From: Schaalia sp. ZJ405 | GTDB lineage: Bacteria > Actinomycetota > Actinomycetes > Actinomycetales > Actinomycetaceae | Assembly (NCBI RefSeq): GCF_011038885.2 | Contig: NZ_CP064952.1 | Span: forward strand, 1,302,001 to 1,366,000 | DNA length: 64,000 bases | Reading direction: 5' to 3' | Shown here: positions 35,493 through 46,174 of the stretch, one piece after another | Position numbering within the stretch: position 1 is the stretch's first letter | Layout: each line of letters begins with the position of its first letter | Program-made: the position numbers and the translations under genes | The notes under the pieces: generated by a model | Databases searched by the model: none | The model's input: the letters and a program-made list of their open reading frames with translations, nothing else | Told to the model about the DNA's origin: nothing

Positions 35493-36125
35493 GTGTTTAA
35501 ACGTGAGAAGAAGGAAACCGCCGCCTCGTCTACGCAGCCTGTGGCTCACACCGGCGCCGGCACGAAGAAGGGGCGCCCCACGCCAACACGTAAGGAGGCG
35601 CAGAGGCGCAACGACCGCCCTCTGGTCCCCGCCGACCGCAAGGAAGCCAAGCGTCAAGCTAAGGAACGCCGCAACGCGCAGTTCCAGCGTGAACAGATGG
35701 CACTTGAAACCGGTGATGAACGCTTCCTTCCGCTGCGTGACAAGGGACGAGTACGTCGCTTCGTTCGCGACTGGGTCGACGCTCGCTGGTCCTTCTCCGA
35801 GTTCCTCATGCCGATCATGTTGCTCTTCCTGGTTGCCATGATGACGCTGTCGCTCTGGCGCACCCTCGACCAGGTGATTGCCTCGTACGTGATGATTTCT
35901 GTCACGTCGGCGATGTACACGCTGTTCGCAATCTCCATCATCGAGGGCATCGTTGTGTGGCAGCGTCTCAAGCGTAAGATCCGCGATCGTTACCCTAACG
36001 ACGAGATCCCCAAAGGCACGTGGTACTACTGTTTCTCGCGAATGATCATGGCCAGGCGGTGGCGTTCACCCAAACCGCAGAAAGCCCGCGGAGAGTTCCC
36101 AACGGTCAAGGCAAAGAAGAGCTAA
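35493..36125 (+). CDS. DUF3043 membrane protein
   Basis: A 210-residue protein of the actinobacterial DUF3043 family. The first 80 residues are highly charged (KKET, RKEAQRR, RKEAKRQAKERR). Then come FVRDWVDARWSFSEFLMP, two membrane segments (about 110-130 and 138-160) and a basic tail. The GTG at 35493 has no clear Shine-Dalgarno, so the mRNA could be leaderless or nearly so. Function unknown. It is divergent from the dipeptidase. Confidence 0.85.
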   Translation: MFKREKKETAASSTQPVAHTGAGTKKGRPTPTRKEAQRRNDRPLVPADRKEAKRQAKERRNAQFQREQMALETGDERFLPLRDKGRVRRFVRDWVDARWSFSEFLMPIMLLFLVAMMTLSLWRTLDQVIASYVMISVTSAMYTLFAISIIEGIVVWQRLKRKIRDRYPNDEIPKGTWYYCFSRMIMARRWRSPKPQKARGEFPTVKAKKS

Positions 36126-36413
36126 CGCTCGTGACTACTCTGCCTCGTCTTCGGTGAAAACGCTGATCGGGCGGTGAAGAGGAAGAAGAACTCACACTCC
36201 TGATTTCTTCGTCACTGATCCATTCCACGTCACACACCGGGATGTGGCGTCCATCCACAGGCTGCCTCACCCCGGTTTATTCATCCACAGGCGGCTACGT
36301 TGCCCTCGATTTCACCTCCCGTCGTCATCCATTCTGTGTTGTGCGGGGACCACGCCTTTGCAGGCTCGTCCTCGTTCCCCGCAAGACGAAACAATGAAAC
36401 CCGGGAGACACCG

Positions 36414-36944
36414 ATGACACGACTGACGGAACTTTCGACACCCAACGCCCCCAATGCACCCAATGCACGGGGAATCTACGGCCCTTCCGGCTGGCTCTCC
36501 TCCTCAGGCATCGATCTTTTTCTTGCCCCTTTTGCCAGCGGACCGTCGTGGTCAGGTGACTATTCACGCTTCGACGGGGTGAGCCAAGACGAGGCTGTCA
36601 CACTCCTCGATGCTCTTCCCTCAGACAATCTCCCCGACCGACAAAACAGCGGTCCCTCAGTCGAAGAGGCTCTGGAATTCGCCAGAACTCACCCGGGAAC
36701 GCGACTGGGAGGCTACGTCATTCGTGCTCCTCGTCACGATGAACGACTGAGTATCGACACACTCGCCATTCCCCGTGAATATCTCCCGTCGCACTGCGAC
36801 CTCGCTTCCCACTGCACCAGCGACCAGTGGCCAACGCTGCGAGATACCCTTGAACTCGCGCCAACGGTTGGCGCTCCCGACGAAGCCTATGAACTTCCAA
36901 GTACCCCTAACGGGTGCACTGCGTGGACGTTTTGGTGGGACTAA
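36414..36944 (+). CDS. Hypothetical protein, 176 residues
   Basis: I do not recognise this protein. The ATG at 36414 has GGGAG eight bases upstream. Near the N-terminus is a short NAPNAPNA repeat, and the middle contains GIYGPSGWLSSSGIDLFLAPFASG and PGTRLGGYVIRAPRHDERLS. There is no signal peptide or membrane segment, and it ends in an aromatic AWTFWWD. It lies 27 bases upstream of pyrD on the same strand, so it may share that transcript. The 288 bases before it contain one CGAGGACG word (36367) and two CATCCACAGGC words, but no other gene. Confidence 0.65.
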   Translation: MTRLTELSTPNAPNAPNARGIYGPSGWLSSSGIDLFLAPFASGPSWSGDYSRFDGVSQDEAVTLLDALPSDNLPDRQNSGPSVEEALEFARTHPGTRLGGYVIRAPRHDERLSIDTLAIPREYLPSHCDLASHCTSDQWPTLRDTLELAPTVGAPDEAYELPSTPNGCTAWTFWWD

Positions 36945-36971
36945 AGAGAAGAAAACCCCTACCCTTAAGAC

Positions 36972-38030
36972 ATGATCCGACGAACCTACACCTGGCTCTT
37001 CGACCGTTTCATCACCCATACCGATCCGGAGATGGCTCACCACATCGGAATTTCTGCGATCGCATGGGCGGGGCGTGTTGCTCCCCTTCGTGGTCTCATG
37101 CGCGCAACGATTGGTTACCTGCCTGAACGCGCGCGCAATGGGGCAAGCTCGAGGCCTGCTCCCGTCAAGATCGGCACGCGTGAGATCCGCGGTCGTCTGG
37201 GCTTGGCAGCAGGCATGGATAAGGACGCCAAAGCCGTTCTTGGGCTGGACGCGATGGGTTTTGCTTTCGTTGAAGTTGGAACGATCACCCCGCGCCCACA
37301 ACCCGGCAATGACCAGCCCCGACTGTGGCGTCTCCACGAATCCCACGGGCTGCGCAATCGCATGGGATTCAACAACGAAGGTGCGGACGCCGCAGCCGAG
37401 AAACTCAAGGAACTTCGCACGACCCCCGCGGGTCGTCGAGCAGTCGTCGGGGCAAACATCGGAAAAAACAAGGTCACGCCTGAGGATGAGGCCCATCGTG
37501 ACTACGAATACTGCGCGCGGACGCTTGCCCGCTGGGTTGACTTCATCGTAGTCAATGTGTCATCCCCGAATACTCCGGGGCTGCGCGATTTGCAGTCTGT
37601 TGACCACCTCCGCCCGATCCTTCAGGCGGCCCGTGACGGTGCCCGAATCGGAGCGCCCGACCGCGAGATTCCCCTATTCGTGAAAATTGCTCCGGACCTG
37701 GACAAAGACGACATCATTGCCGTCACGCGCTTGGCCAGCGAGATGGGTCTAGCGGGGATCGTCGCCACGAATACCACGATCAGCCACGACCTCGGTGACG
37801 GCGGCGTCTCGGGAGCACCGCTGTACGATCGAGCGCTTGAGGTCGTTCGGCTCATCGGTGATCACATTGACGACAACCAGATCCTCATTGCCACGGGTGG
37901 GATTTTCTCCGAGGCCGATGCAGTTCGGATGCTCAACGCGGGAGCTGACCTGGTCGAAGCATTCTCTGCATTCATTTACGAAGGGCCCTCGTGGCCCGGA
38001 GAAATGAATCGTGCGCTCACGTCCTTCTGA
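36972..38030 (+). CDS. pyrD: Dihydroorotate dehydrogenase (quinone), class 2
   Basis: A 352-residue flavoprotein that oxidises dihydroorotate to orotate in pyrimidine synthesis and passes electrons to quinone at the membrane. The class 2 N-terminal helical extension is present (TYTWLFDRFITHTDPEMAHH). Core motifs include GLAAGMDKDAKA, VGTITPRPQPGN, RNRMGFNNEGADA, VNVSSPNTPGLRD and KIAPDL. Normal length. Next downstream is the SpoU methyltransferase. Confidence 0.95.
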   Translation: MIRRTYTWLFDRFITHTDPEMAHHIGISAIAWAGRVAPLRGLMRATIGYLPERARNGASSRPAPVKIGTREIRGRLGLAAGMDKDAKAVLGLDAMGFAFVEVGTITPRPQPGNDQPRLWRLHESHGLRNRMGFNNEGADAAAEKLKELRTTPAGRRAVVGANIGKNKVTPEDEAHRDYEYCARTLARWVDFIVVNVSSPNTPGLRDLQSVDHLRPILQAARDGARIGAPDREIPLFVKIAPDLDKDDIIAVTRLASEMGLAGIVATNTTISHDLGDGGVSGAPLYDRALEVVRLIGDHIDDNQILIATGGIFSEADAVRMLNAGADLVEAFSAFIYEGPSWPGEMNRALTSF

Positions 38031-38050
38031 CACAACCAACGGTAACCCGA

Positions 38051-38911
38051 GTGTTCATTCATCTGTCCTCCCCTGATCTTTCCGCTGATCCGCGCCTCGA
38101 CGACTATACGAAGCTCAAGGATGTGCGTCTGCGTTCACTTCTTGAGCCAGAACGCGGCCTCTACATGGCCGAATCATCAAATGTCATCAAACGCGCGATT
38201 GAAGCCGGGCATCGTCCTCGTTCATTCCTCATGGCTCAGCGGTGGCTCCCGGACCTCACGGCCGAAATTGTCAGCTCCACCGGTGCCGAGGACGGCGGTG
38301 ATGTCCCGATTTTCTTGGCGGATGAGGAAGTGCTTGAACAGCTCACGGGCTTCCATCTTCACCGCGGAGCTCTGGCTGCAATGCACCGCCCTGAGCTTCC
38401 CAGCGTGTCTGACCTGCTTGCCCATGCCCGCGGCGGGTCACCCGCTCGACGCATCGTGATCCTTGAGGATCTTGTCGATCACACGAATGTTGGCGCAGCA
38501 TTTCGCTCAGCTGCGGCTCTTGGCCTCGACGCCGTCCTCGTCACTCCCTCATGCGCTGATCCACTGTATCGGCGCTCCGTGCGAGTCTCTATGGGGACAG
38601 TGTTCCAGGTGCCGTGGACGAGGCTGGACAGGTGGCCCGATGTCGATGCCCTGCACGCTGAGGGTTTCACGGTGGCTGCCTTGGCTTTGTCCGATGACTC
38701 GGTGAGCCTCGACGATTTCGTTTACTCTCCCGCGGTGACCGCGCCAGATTCGCGCTTAGCCATGATCATGGGGACCGAGGGCGATGGGCTTTCGCGTCGA
38801 ACGATCTCTCAGGCTGACGTTGTCGTCAAAATCCCCATGTCAGGCGGTGTGGATTCACTCAATGTCGCCGCAGCATCAGCGGTCGTCTTCTGGGCGACCC
38901 GCATCCCGTGA
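38051..38911 (+). CDS. TrmH/SpoU family RNA 2'-O-methyltransferase
   Basis: A 286-residue SAM-dependent RNA methyltransferase. The SpoU fold is shown by NVGAAFRSAAALG, DAVLVTPSCADPLYRRSVRVSMGTVF, IMGTEGDGL and IPMSGGVDSLNVAAASAVVFW, the last holding the conserved Asn of the knotted cofactor site. The N-terminus (about 1-100) resembles the substrate-binding domain. I use the GTG at 38051, 20 bases after pyrD; the longer in-frame version overlaps pyrD. The target nucleotide cannot be assigned. Its 3' end overlaps the convergent membrane protein gene by 36 bases. Confidence 0.88.
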   Translation: MFIHLSSPDLSADPRLDDYTKLKDVRLRSLLEPERGLYMAESSNVIKRAIEAGHRPRSFLMAQRWLPDLTAEIVSSTGAEDGGDVPIFLADEEVLEQLTGFHLHRGALAAMHRPELPSVSDLLAHARGGSPARRIVILEDLVDHTNVGAAFRSAAALGLDAVLVTPSCADPLYRRSVRVSMGTVFQVPWTRLDRWPDVDALHAEGFTVAALALSDDSVSLDDFVYSPAVTAPDSRLAMIMGTEGDGLSRRTISQADVVVKIPMSGGVDSLNVAAASAVVFWATRIP

Positions 38912-39169
38912 CCGCGAGGAACCGCCAAGAGACTGACGATGTATCTGGCGTACATAGCACGCTCCAGCGAAGCTCATTCCAGAAATGACGACCGAGATCC
39001 AGTGGAGCACCTGAATGACCGATTGGAGAAGCAATACCCATAGAGGAAATCCAACATCTGCGGAATTCACTCCAGAATATACGTAGGAAATAATCGGCAA
39101 GGTAAGTCCCGAAAGCACAGCAAAAGCTGCTGAATATAATGCGACTCTCAACATATATGACAGCTGCAT
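38876..39169 (-). CDS. Small membrane protein of unknown function
   Basis: A 97-residue protein with two hydrophobic segments (about 7-30 and 38-70: FPLWVLLLQSVIQVLHWI and following) and a short charged tail. GGGGAG sits eight bases before the ATG at 39169, overlapping the 3' end of the decayed upstream gene. The last residues (SSRSRDAGRPEDDR) are encoded by the antisense strand of the convergent methyltransferase gene, so the native C-terminus may have been lost. The sequence is AT-richer than its neighbours. I do not recognise the family. Confidence 0.5.
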   Translation of the reverse strand: MQLSYMLRVALYSAAFAVLSGLTLPIISYVYSGVNSADVGFPLWVLLLQSVIQVLHWISVVISGMSFAGACYVRQIHRQSLGGSSRSRDAGRPEDDR

Positions 39170-39174
39170 GCATA

Positions 39175-39478
39175 TCACTCCCCGGCCCCATTCACATAGA
39201 GCCCAATACTCGTCACCTTGATCTTTTTTACTACCGCAACATTACCCCACGGCAGACTTGCCCCTACCGAATCTGTACCCGTTGGAACCGTGCATCACAA
39301 AACTTATATAGACTCGGGCGCTATCATCCATTCCAAAGACATCCGCTCCTATATACGTATTCCAAACTCCAGGAAATTCAGTAAAGGGATATCTCGCTTA
39401 GTTACCTCCTCAAAACACGAGAGTTTTTCAGTAATGACAGTATGCAACTCATCACTGTCACTATCAACGGTGCGTCAT
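39175..39478 (-). pseudogene. Decayed gene with frameshifts, probably secreted or surface protein
   Basis: No single frame is open, but coherent protein-like segments run in adjacent frames. One reads YPFTEFPGVWNTYIGADVFG and continues to a stop at 39242-39244; removing one G from the GGGG run at 39245-39248 restores a frame that continues GNVAVVKKIKVTSIGLYVNG to a stop at 39175. Upstream, a third frame reads DSDSDELHTVITEKLSC, implying a second shift near 39395. The product resembles the C-terminal part of a beta-rich secreted protein. The membrane protein gene follows directly, suggesting a former two-gene unit. Sequencing error is possible. Confidence 0.45.
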
Positions 39479-39531
39479 ACTGTATTTCTGCTCGAGGTGC
39501 GGTAGCTACGCCAGCAGGTCATCTGCATATG

Positions 39532-39568
39532 GGTGTGGCCGCTGACAGTGACTGCCAGCGGCCACACC
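39532..39568 (-). terminator. Hairpin terminator after the MetP-MetS transporter operon
   Basis: Arms 39532-39544 and 39556-39568 pair perfectly over 13 bp, and the loop can pair further (CAGT with ACTG). It lies 19 bases past the metS stop codon on the minus strand. Confidence 0.75.
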
Positions 39569-39586
39569 TGGTGAGAATGCGACAGG

Positions 39587-39748
39587 CTACGAACGATCAG
39601 CAGCTTGAGAACTCAACTCAGCCTGAGCCCGTTCCGTCTCTTCATCTGAGGGCACGGGAAGTACCTGGAGGAGAACAACGGAGGCAACGAGACCTCCCCA
39701 GACGAGAAGAATCGTCAGGACCATAATGAACACAGCAATTGCACTCAT
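39587..39748 (-). CDS. metS: Methionine/alanine importer small subunit MetS
   Basis: A 53-residue single-pass membrane protein, too short for routine gene calls. One hydrophobic helix (about 3-30, IAVFIMVLTILLVWGGLVAS) is followed by a short acidic tail (PVPSDEETERAQAEL). This is the pattern of the small subunits of actinobacterial NSS-type methionine/alanine importers, first known as MetS in Corynebacterium. Its ATG overlaps the stop of the large subunit by four bases (ATGA), which strongly supports translation and a 1:1 partner role. AAGGAGAAG upstream is a good ribosome binding site. Confidence 0.9.
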   Translation of the reverse strand: MSAIAVFIMVLTILLVWGGLVASVVLLQVLPVPSDEETERAQAELSSQAADRS

Positions 39749-41379
39749 CGAACTTCTCCTTCTTCAGTAGCGGAAACGGCGCGTGAGCTTTCAGCGGCAA
39801 CCTCACCCACCGGTTCGTCATCATCGGAGTGAGATTCCAAGATTGAAGAGACAGTTTCAGCACTGATTGCGCGGGGTTTCCACGGAATGAATGTCAAGAC
39901 CGCAGAGGCGATGACAACGAAGGCCAAGCAGCCCCAGCCAAATGCAAGAACGTACGTCGGCTTGTAGGAATCGTATCCATTAGATACCAGTCCAACAAGG
40001 CTGGAGAAGAGCATGAATGCCAGCACAAGCGGAATGATAATGCCGACGAGGAATTCCCAGAGGCGCGCAACTTTCACTGAAGACACGGAATTGAGGTGTT
40101 GGCGTAGTCCACGCAGTCGAGGCGCCGCCACAGCGGCGAGGACCGCAAGGAAAATTGCCGAGCTCACGACGCCAATTTCATTGATGAATTTATCAACGAT
40201 GTCGAGGTTATTCAGACCCGACTTCGTTCCAAATAGCACAAGAGAAATGATGGTCGCAGGAACACCGCAGACAAGTGCGGCAGTCGTCGGTTTCAAGCCA
40301 AACTTGTCTTGGAGGCTTCCAGACACCGGCTGAAGCAGCGACAGGAGTGAGGTCATCCCCGCAAGCGTCAGGGAGGCAAAGAAGAGGACCCCGAAGAGCG
40401 AACCGCCCGGCATCGCCGAAATAATCTGCGGGAAGGTGACAAATGAGAGGATCGGGCCTGTGAGACCATCGAGTTCGGAAACAGAGACTCCCTGGTTCAT
40501 CGCCATGAAACCGATCGCAGAGAACACGCCAATACCTGCGAGGATCTCGAAGGACGAGTTCGCGAAGCCCGCGACGAGGGCCGTACCGGTGAGGTTTGAC
40601 TTCGGTTTGAGGTAGGAGGCGTACGTCAGCATGATGCCGAAGCCAACGGATAACGAGTAGAAAATCTGAGCGAAGGCCGCCAGCCACACGTTCGGGTTCC
40701 CCAGGGAATCCCACTGCGGGGTGAAGAAAGCATTGAGCCCCTCAGCCGCTCCCGGAAGGAACAGCGCGCGCACAACCATGATGAGGAAGAGAACAACGAG
40801 CAGCGGGAGGAAGATCTTGTTTGCAGTTTCGACTCCTTTACTCAGACCACGGCTGAGCACGAGGAGAAGGAAAATCCACATGAGGGCAAGCGGGATTGCC
40901 ACCGCTGCTACCGGCTCCCATGACAATTCTTTCGAGCCGTCAACGCTCTGCAAGAAAGATCCAACGAAGAAACCGGCGGGGTCGTCTCCCCATGCCTGAC
41001 TGACGGAGTAGACCGTGTACTGCATCGCCCAGGCAATGACGGCACCGTAGTACACGAGGATGACGAAGCAGACGAAGACCTGGAACCAGCCGACGAATTC
41101 GCCGATGGCTTTGAGTCTGCGCAGGGCCCACGGCGGCGAGCCACGGAACTTATGCCCGACTGCATAGTCCAGCCACAGCATGGGAATACCCACTGCGACG
41201 AGGGCAACGAGGTAGGGGACGAGGAACGCTCCGCCGCCGTTGGTGTAGGCGACACCGGGGAAGCGCCAGATGTTGCCCAAGCCGATCGCCGATCCAATGG
41301 CCGCCAGGAGGAATCCTGTTTGACCGGTCCATGATTCACGGATTTTCGGTTCTTGGGCATGCGAATTCTGTGTTGACAT
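39745..41379 (-). CDS. metP: NSS-family sodium-dependent amino acid transporter (MetP-like)
   Basis: A 544-residue sodium symporter of the neurotransmitter:sodium symporter family with about 11-12 membrane helices. The first helix carries the signature SAIGLGNIWRFPGVAYTNGGGAF, with unwound sodium and substrate contacts. Further family segments are FFTPQWDSLGNPNVW, AQIFYSLSVGFG and the long acidic cytoplasmic tail (SHSDDDEPVGEV). Pairing with the small MetS subunit points to methionine and alanine as substrates. The ATG at 41379 starts straight into the family N-terminus. Confidence 0.92.
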   Translation of the reverse strand: MSTQNSHAQEPKIRESWTGQTGFLLAAIGSAIGLGNIWRFPGVAYTNGGGAFLVPYLVALVAVGIPMLWLDYAVGHKFRGSPPWALRRLKAIGEFVGWFQVFVCFVILVYYGAVIAWAMQYTVYSVSQAWGDDPAGFFVGSFLQSVDGSKELSWEPVAAVAIPLALMWIFLLLVLSRGLSKGVETANKIFLPLLVVLFLIMVVRALFLPGAAEGLNAFFTPQWDSLGNPNVWLAAFAQIFYSLSVGFGIMLTYASYLKPKSNLTGTALVAGFANSSFEILAGIGVFSAIGFMAMNQGVSVSELDGLTGPILSFVTFPQIISAMPGGSLFGVLFFASLTLAGMTSLLSLLQPVSGSLQDKFGLKPTTAALVCGVPATIISLVLFGTKSGLNNLDIVDKFINEIGVVSSAIFLAVLAAVAAPRLRGLRQHLNSVSSVKVARLWEFLVGIIIPLVLAFMLFSSLVGLVSNGYDSYKPTYVLAFGWGCLAFVVIASAVLTFIPWKPRAISAETVSSILESHSDDDEPVGEVAAESSRAVSATEEGEVR

Positions 41380-41504
41380 TGTCGATGCTCCTTAAGAATC
41401 TGACGCCCAGGCTAAAGCACACCACTTCCGTTCATGGCAAGCGTCCGATGTGAGGACACTTTACGGAAAACTGCGTCACAGATCACTCATTGGGATGATG
41501 TTTC

Positions 41505-42440
41505 TCACACTTTGAGAAAAGCATGAAAAATCCAGGCGATGACGATCGTCAGAGGCAGCGAAAACACCGTCGTCGCCAGAACCACTCCCTGAGTGATCTC
41601 CTCACCCGTTCGGGCGCGTGTGGCCGCGATGAAAGCGTTCTGTGCAGTGGGTAGTCCTGCCATCATGGTGACGGCCATGAGTGCTGGCCCGTGCAGTCCA
41701 AGGAGCATCCCCACGCCGAAAGCAATGCACGGCTGGATGATGAGCTTACATACCGTTGCCACTGCGATTGCACCGCCGAGCGAGGAACGAAGGGCGAAAC
41801 GCCTGCCGACCAGCGATGCTCCAAAAGCCAGAAGAATCATCGGAGGAGCCGCATTGCCGAGGATCGTTGTTGACACATCAACGATTCGTGGGAGAGGCAC
41901 GCGAAAACTCGCACAGATCACCCCGGCTCCGGCCGCAAGGACCATCGGATTCGTCACAACGGTAGAAACAACGTGACGAACACTCGGCGCACGATCAGAG
42001 CCTGCGAGGTCTGCGAGAACGAAGAACATCGGGGTGAAGAACCCCAGTTGGAACACCATGATCGGCACGACAGCTGACGCCTCACCCAGGACATACACCG
42101 CGATGGGAATCCCGATGTAGGCCGCATTGTTCAGCGATGCCGACATCGCTCCCAGTGTGAGGTTGCCTCCGCGCAGCCTCAGACCGAGGATGCCAACGAG
42201 GACGAACACCACAGCCGTTCCCACTCCAGAAGCTGCGGCAACCCACAGCGGCGGGCCAAGGACCGCGCCGATATCGGAGGTCGCGACCGCACGAAAAAGC
42301 ATTGCCGGTGACGCAACCCAATAGCTTAAGGAGGAGAGAGCACGGGCTCCGTCCTCGTCAATCACTGTGAGGCGACGAACCGCCCAGCCCACGACAATGA
42401 CCAGGCCGATCGCGCAGATGCTCGAAACGATGTCGGCCAT
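41505..42440 (-). CDS. AEC (auxin efflux carrier) family transporter
   Basis: A 311-residue membrane protein of about ten helices from the AEC family, whose bacterial members move small carboxylates such as malate, or amino acids. Typical features are the N-terminal SICAIGLVIVVGWAVRRL, the central LNNAAYIGIPIAVYVLG with its conserved Asn, FQLGFFTPMFFVLADL, and PTAQNAFIAATR in the last third. Substrate cannot be assigned. It lies on the same strand as glf and metP, about 40-125 bases apart, and may be a single unit. Confidence 0.88.
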   Translation of the reverse strand: MADIVSSICAIGLVIVVGWAVRRLTVIDEDGARALSSLSYWVASPAMLFRAVATSDIGAVLGPPLWVAAASGVGTAVVFVLVGILGLRLRGGNLTLGAMSASLNNAAYIGIPIAVYVLGEASAVVPIMVFQLGFFTPMFFVLADLAGSDRAPSVRHVVSTVVTNPMVLAAGAGVICASFRVPLPRIVDVSTTILGNAAPPMILLAFGASLVGRRFALRSSLGGAIAVATVCKLIIQPCIAFGVGMLLGLHGPALMAVTMMAGLPTAQNAFIAATRARTGEEITQGVVLATTVFSLPLTIVIAWIFHAFLKV

Positions 42441-42483
42441 GAGACCAGCTTATTGCTGGAACACCGGTGAGCCCCAGCCTCCG

Positions 42484-44039
<1,556 letters not shown>

Positions 44040-44750
44040 ATGGTTCGGATTGCCATTGTTGAAGACGATGCTGTTAGTCGAAAACTCCTGCTGGACTATA
44101 TTGCGCGCTATCAACGCGAGCACGATGTGGAGTTTGATGTCACCGTGTTCGAGGACGGCGTCCAGATTGTTCGGGGCTATAAGCCGCGTTTCGACATTAT
44201 TCTCCTCGACATCCAGATGGAACATCTTGATGGGATGTCGGCGGCGCAGAGAATTCGCCGGGTTGACGACCAGGTTGTTCTCCTCTTCATTACGTCCTCC
44301 CCGCAGTACGCCATCAAGGGGTACGAGGTCGACGCGTCCTCTTACTTGCTCAAGCCTTTGCCCTGGTTTGCTTTCCAAGAGGAACTCACACGCTGCCTGA
44401 CTCTGGTGGAACGTAACCGCGGTTCGTCACTTCTCCTCCAGTCCGGAACCGAGGTTATACGACTCAACATCGCCGATATTGTTTACATTGAGTCGATCAA
44501 GCACCGGCTGACGTTCCATACACTCTCGGGAACATATTCGATCGTCGGGACTCTCAAGGATATGGATGCCCAGCTTGAAGGGCATGATTTCTTCCGGTCT
44601 AACTCCTGTTATCTGGTGAATTTTGCTCACGTCAGAGGGGTGCGCGACCAGGCCTGCGTGATGACTGGCAACGTTGAGCTGCGGATCTCTCGTCCCCGGA
44701 AGAAACAGTTCATGACGGCCCTCACCGAGTATTTTGGTGCTGTGTCCTGA
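44040..44750 (+). CDS. LytTR-family response regulator
   Basis: A 236-residue regulator. The receiver domain (about 1-120) has VEDD at the acidic pocket, the phospho-acceptor Asp57 in LLDIQM, the Thr/Ser switch in FITSSP and Lys in LLKPLPW. The C-terminal LytTR DNA-binding domain (about 130-230) has IVYIESIKHRLTFHT, FFRSNSCYLVNFAHV and RPRKKQF. GGGAGGA gives a strong start. Its stop overlaps the kinase start by one base (TGATG). LytTR regulators of this sort (AgrA, ComE) control secreted or surface products; the target here is unknown. Confidence 0.93.
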   Translation: MVRIAIVEDDAVSRKLLLDYIARYQREHDVEFDVTVFEDGVQIVRGYKPRFDIILLDIQMEHLDGMSAAQRIRRVDDQVVLLFITSSPQYAIKGYEVDASSYLLKPLPWFAFQEELTRCLTLVERNRGSSLLLQSGTEVIRLNIADIVYIESIKHRLTFHTLSGTYSIVGTLKDMDAQLEGHDFFRSNSCYLVNFAHVRGVRDQACVMTGNVELRISRPRKKQFMTALTEYFGAVS

Positions 44751-46096
44751 TGGTCGATGTTCTTCCTGATATTCCCCGTATCCTCACGGCGATTGCCGAA
44801 TGGTCGGCGTGCGTGGTCTATCTTTCCCTTTATGCGCGCACGGTGAAGCTCTGGCGCCTGCTGACCTCAGTTTTCGGTGGTCTTGCTCTGTTGACCGCCG
44901 TTCAGATCATCGCAGGAATGCTCCCTGTGTCCCTGTGGATTCCGGGAATGATCAGTGCCGTTGCCGCGATCGCTTTAACTCTCTGGGTCGGTACGGGCTG
45001 CTCCCCCACTCAGGTTGCACACCTGATGCTCCGCGCTTTTATTCTCGCGGAGTTCATCGCCTCCCTCGCATGGCAACTTGTTGTCTATTTCTTCTATTCT
45101 CCGATTCCCAACGACCCGGGAAATCCCGAGTCCTTGCTCCGCCCGGTCCCTTTCACCATGCAGCTCGTCATCTACGCCATCATCCTCGTGATCGTGCGTC
45201 AGTTGGAGACCCGCAACTTCTCCGGTGATACGCCGTTCGTCCTGGAACTGCGTGACCTGTGGACACCGTTCTTCATCACGATCATCACCTTCACCTTCTC
45301 AAACCTCTCGTTCTTGACAACGGCAACGCCTTTTTCTGGGCGGCTCGGACCGGAGATCTTCTACATCCGCACGCTCGTTGATCTCGTTGGCTTCGCCGCT
45401 CTCTATGCTCACCACGAACGTGTTTCCCAGATTCGCACTGCCCTTGAGCTGAGATCAATCCAATCAAGCCTCAACGCCCAGCACTCCCAGTACCTTCAGT
45501 CCAAAGCTGATATCGAAGAAATCAGTCGCGCCCACCACGATCTCAAGCACCAAATCGCGGTGATCCGCGCCGAACTCGATCCTGATTCCCTGGCCTCCCA
45601 TTTCGAGCAGCTTGAAGCCTCAATCAACGACATCGGCCAGCACTACCATTCAGGCAACGCCGTCCTCGACGTGATCCTCACAGCCAAAGGCAGGACATGC
45701 ACTGCGCGGGGCATCAATTTCACGGTTGTTGCCGACGGAGCACTGCTGACTGGGATGTCGTCAATGGATATCGCGACGCTTTTTGGAAACGCCCTGGACA
45801 ACGCAATTGAAGCCTCCGCCTTCGTCACGGACCCGGCTCAGCGGATGATTCAGGTGCTTCTGCGGCGCCAAGGGGAAATGGTTCTCATCCGCGTGGCGAA
45901 TAACTTCTCCGGGGAGATTTCCCGCAACGAGGACGGCTCTCTGGCCACCCGTAAAGCCGATCGTGTACACCACGGATTCGGTGTGAAGTCCATCCGATAC
46001 ACCGCCCGTAAGTACGACGGCGAGGTCACAACGCGTTTCGACGGCAACCGTTTCATCCTGACGGTGCTTCTCCCAGGCACGCAGCTCAGCGCATAA
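44750..46096 (+). CDS. GHKL-type sensor histidine kinase, AgrC-like
   Basis: A 448-residue membrane kinase. About six hydrophobic segments fill the N-terminal 225 residues, followed by a short coiled linker, the phospho-acceptor His in AHHDLKHQ (about 261-268), the N-box LFGNALDNAIEAS (about 345) and the G-box HHGFGVKSI (about 410). This is the architecture of peptide-sensing AgrC/ComD kinases (HPK10). It is translationally coupled to the LytTR regulator. No AgrB protease or AgrD precursor is encoded nearby, so a signal, if any, comes from elsewhere or is not a classical autoinducing peptide. Confidence 0.92.
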   Translation: MVDVLPDIPRILTAIAEWSACVVYLSLYARTVKLWRLLTSVFGGLALLTAVQIIAGMLPVSLWIPGMISAVAAIALTLWVGTGCSPTQVAHLMLRAFILAEFIASLAWQLVVYFFYSPIPNDPGNPESLLRPVPFTMQLVIYAIILVIVRQLETRNFSGDTPFVLELRDLWTPFFITIITFTFSNLSFLTTATPFSGRLGPEIFYIRTLVDLVGFAALYAHHERVSQIRTALELRSIQSSLNAQHSQYLQSKADIEEISRAHHDLKHQIAVIRAELDPDSLASHFEQLEASINDIGQHYHSGNAVLDVILTAKGRTCTARGINFTVVADGALLTGMSSMDIATLFGNALDNAIEASAFVTDPAQRMIQVLLRRQGEMVLIRVANNFSGEISRNEDGSLATRKADRVHHGFGVKSIRYTARKYDGEVTTRFDGNRFILTVLLPGTQLSA

Positions 46097-46174
46097 ACAC
46101 GCCGGCAAACTCCCCCGGTATTCTCCACTCCCACGCGCGCCGCTAGGACCGAAACATCGTCAAGACGCGCCCGC

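Noticed and set aside
36252..36292. Two CATCCACAGGC words resembling DnaA boxes
   Set aside because: They deviate from the TTATCCACA consensus, there are only two, and no dnaA, dnaN or AT-rich unwinding region is near.
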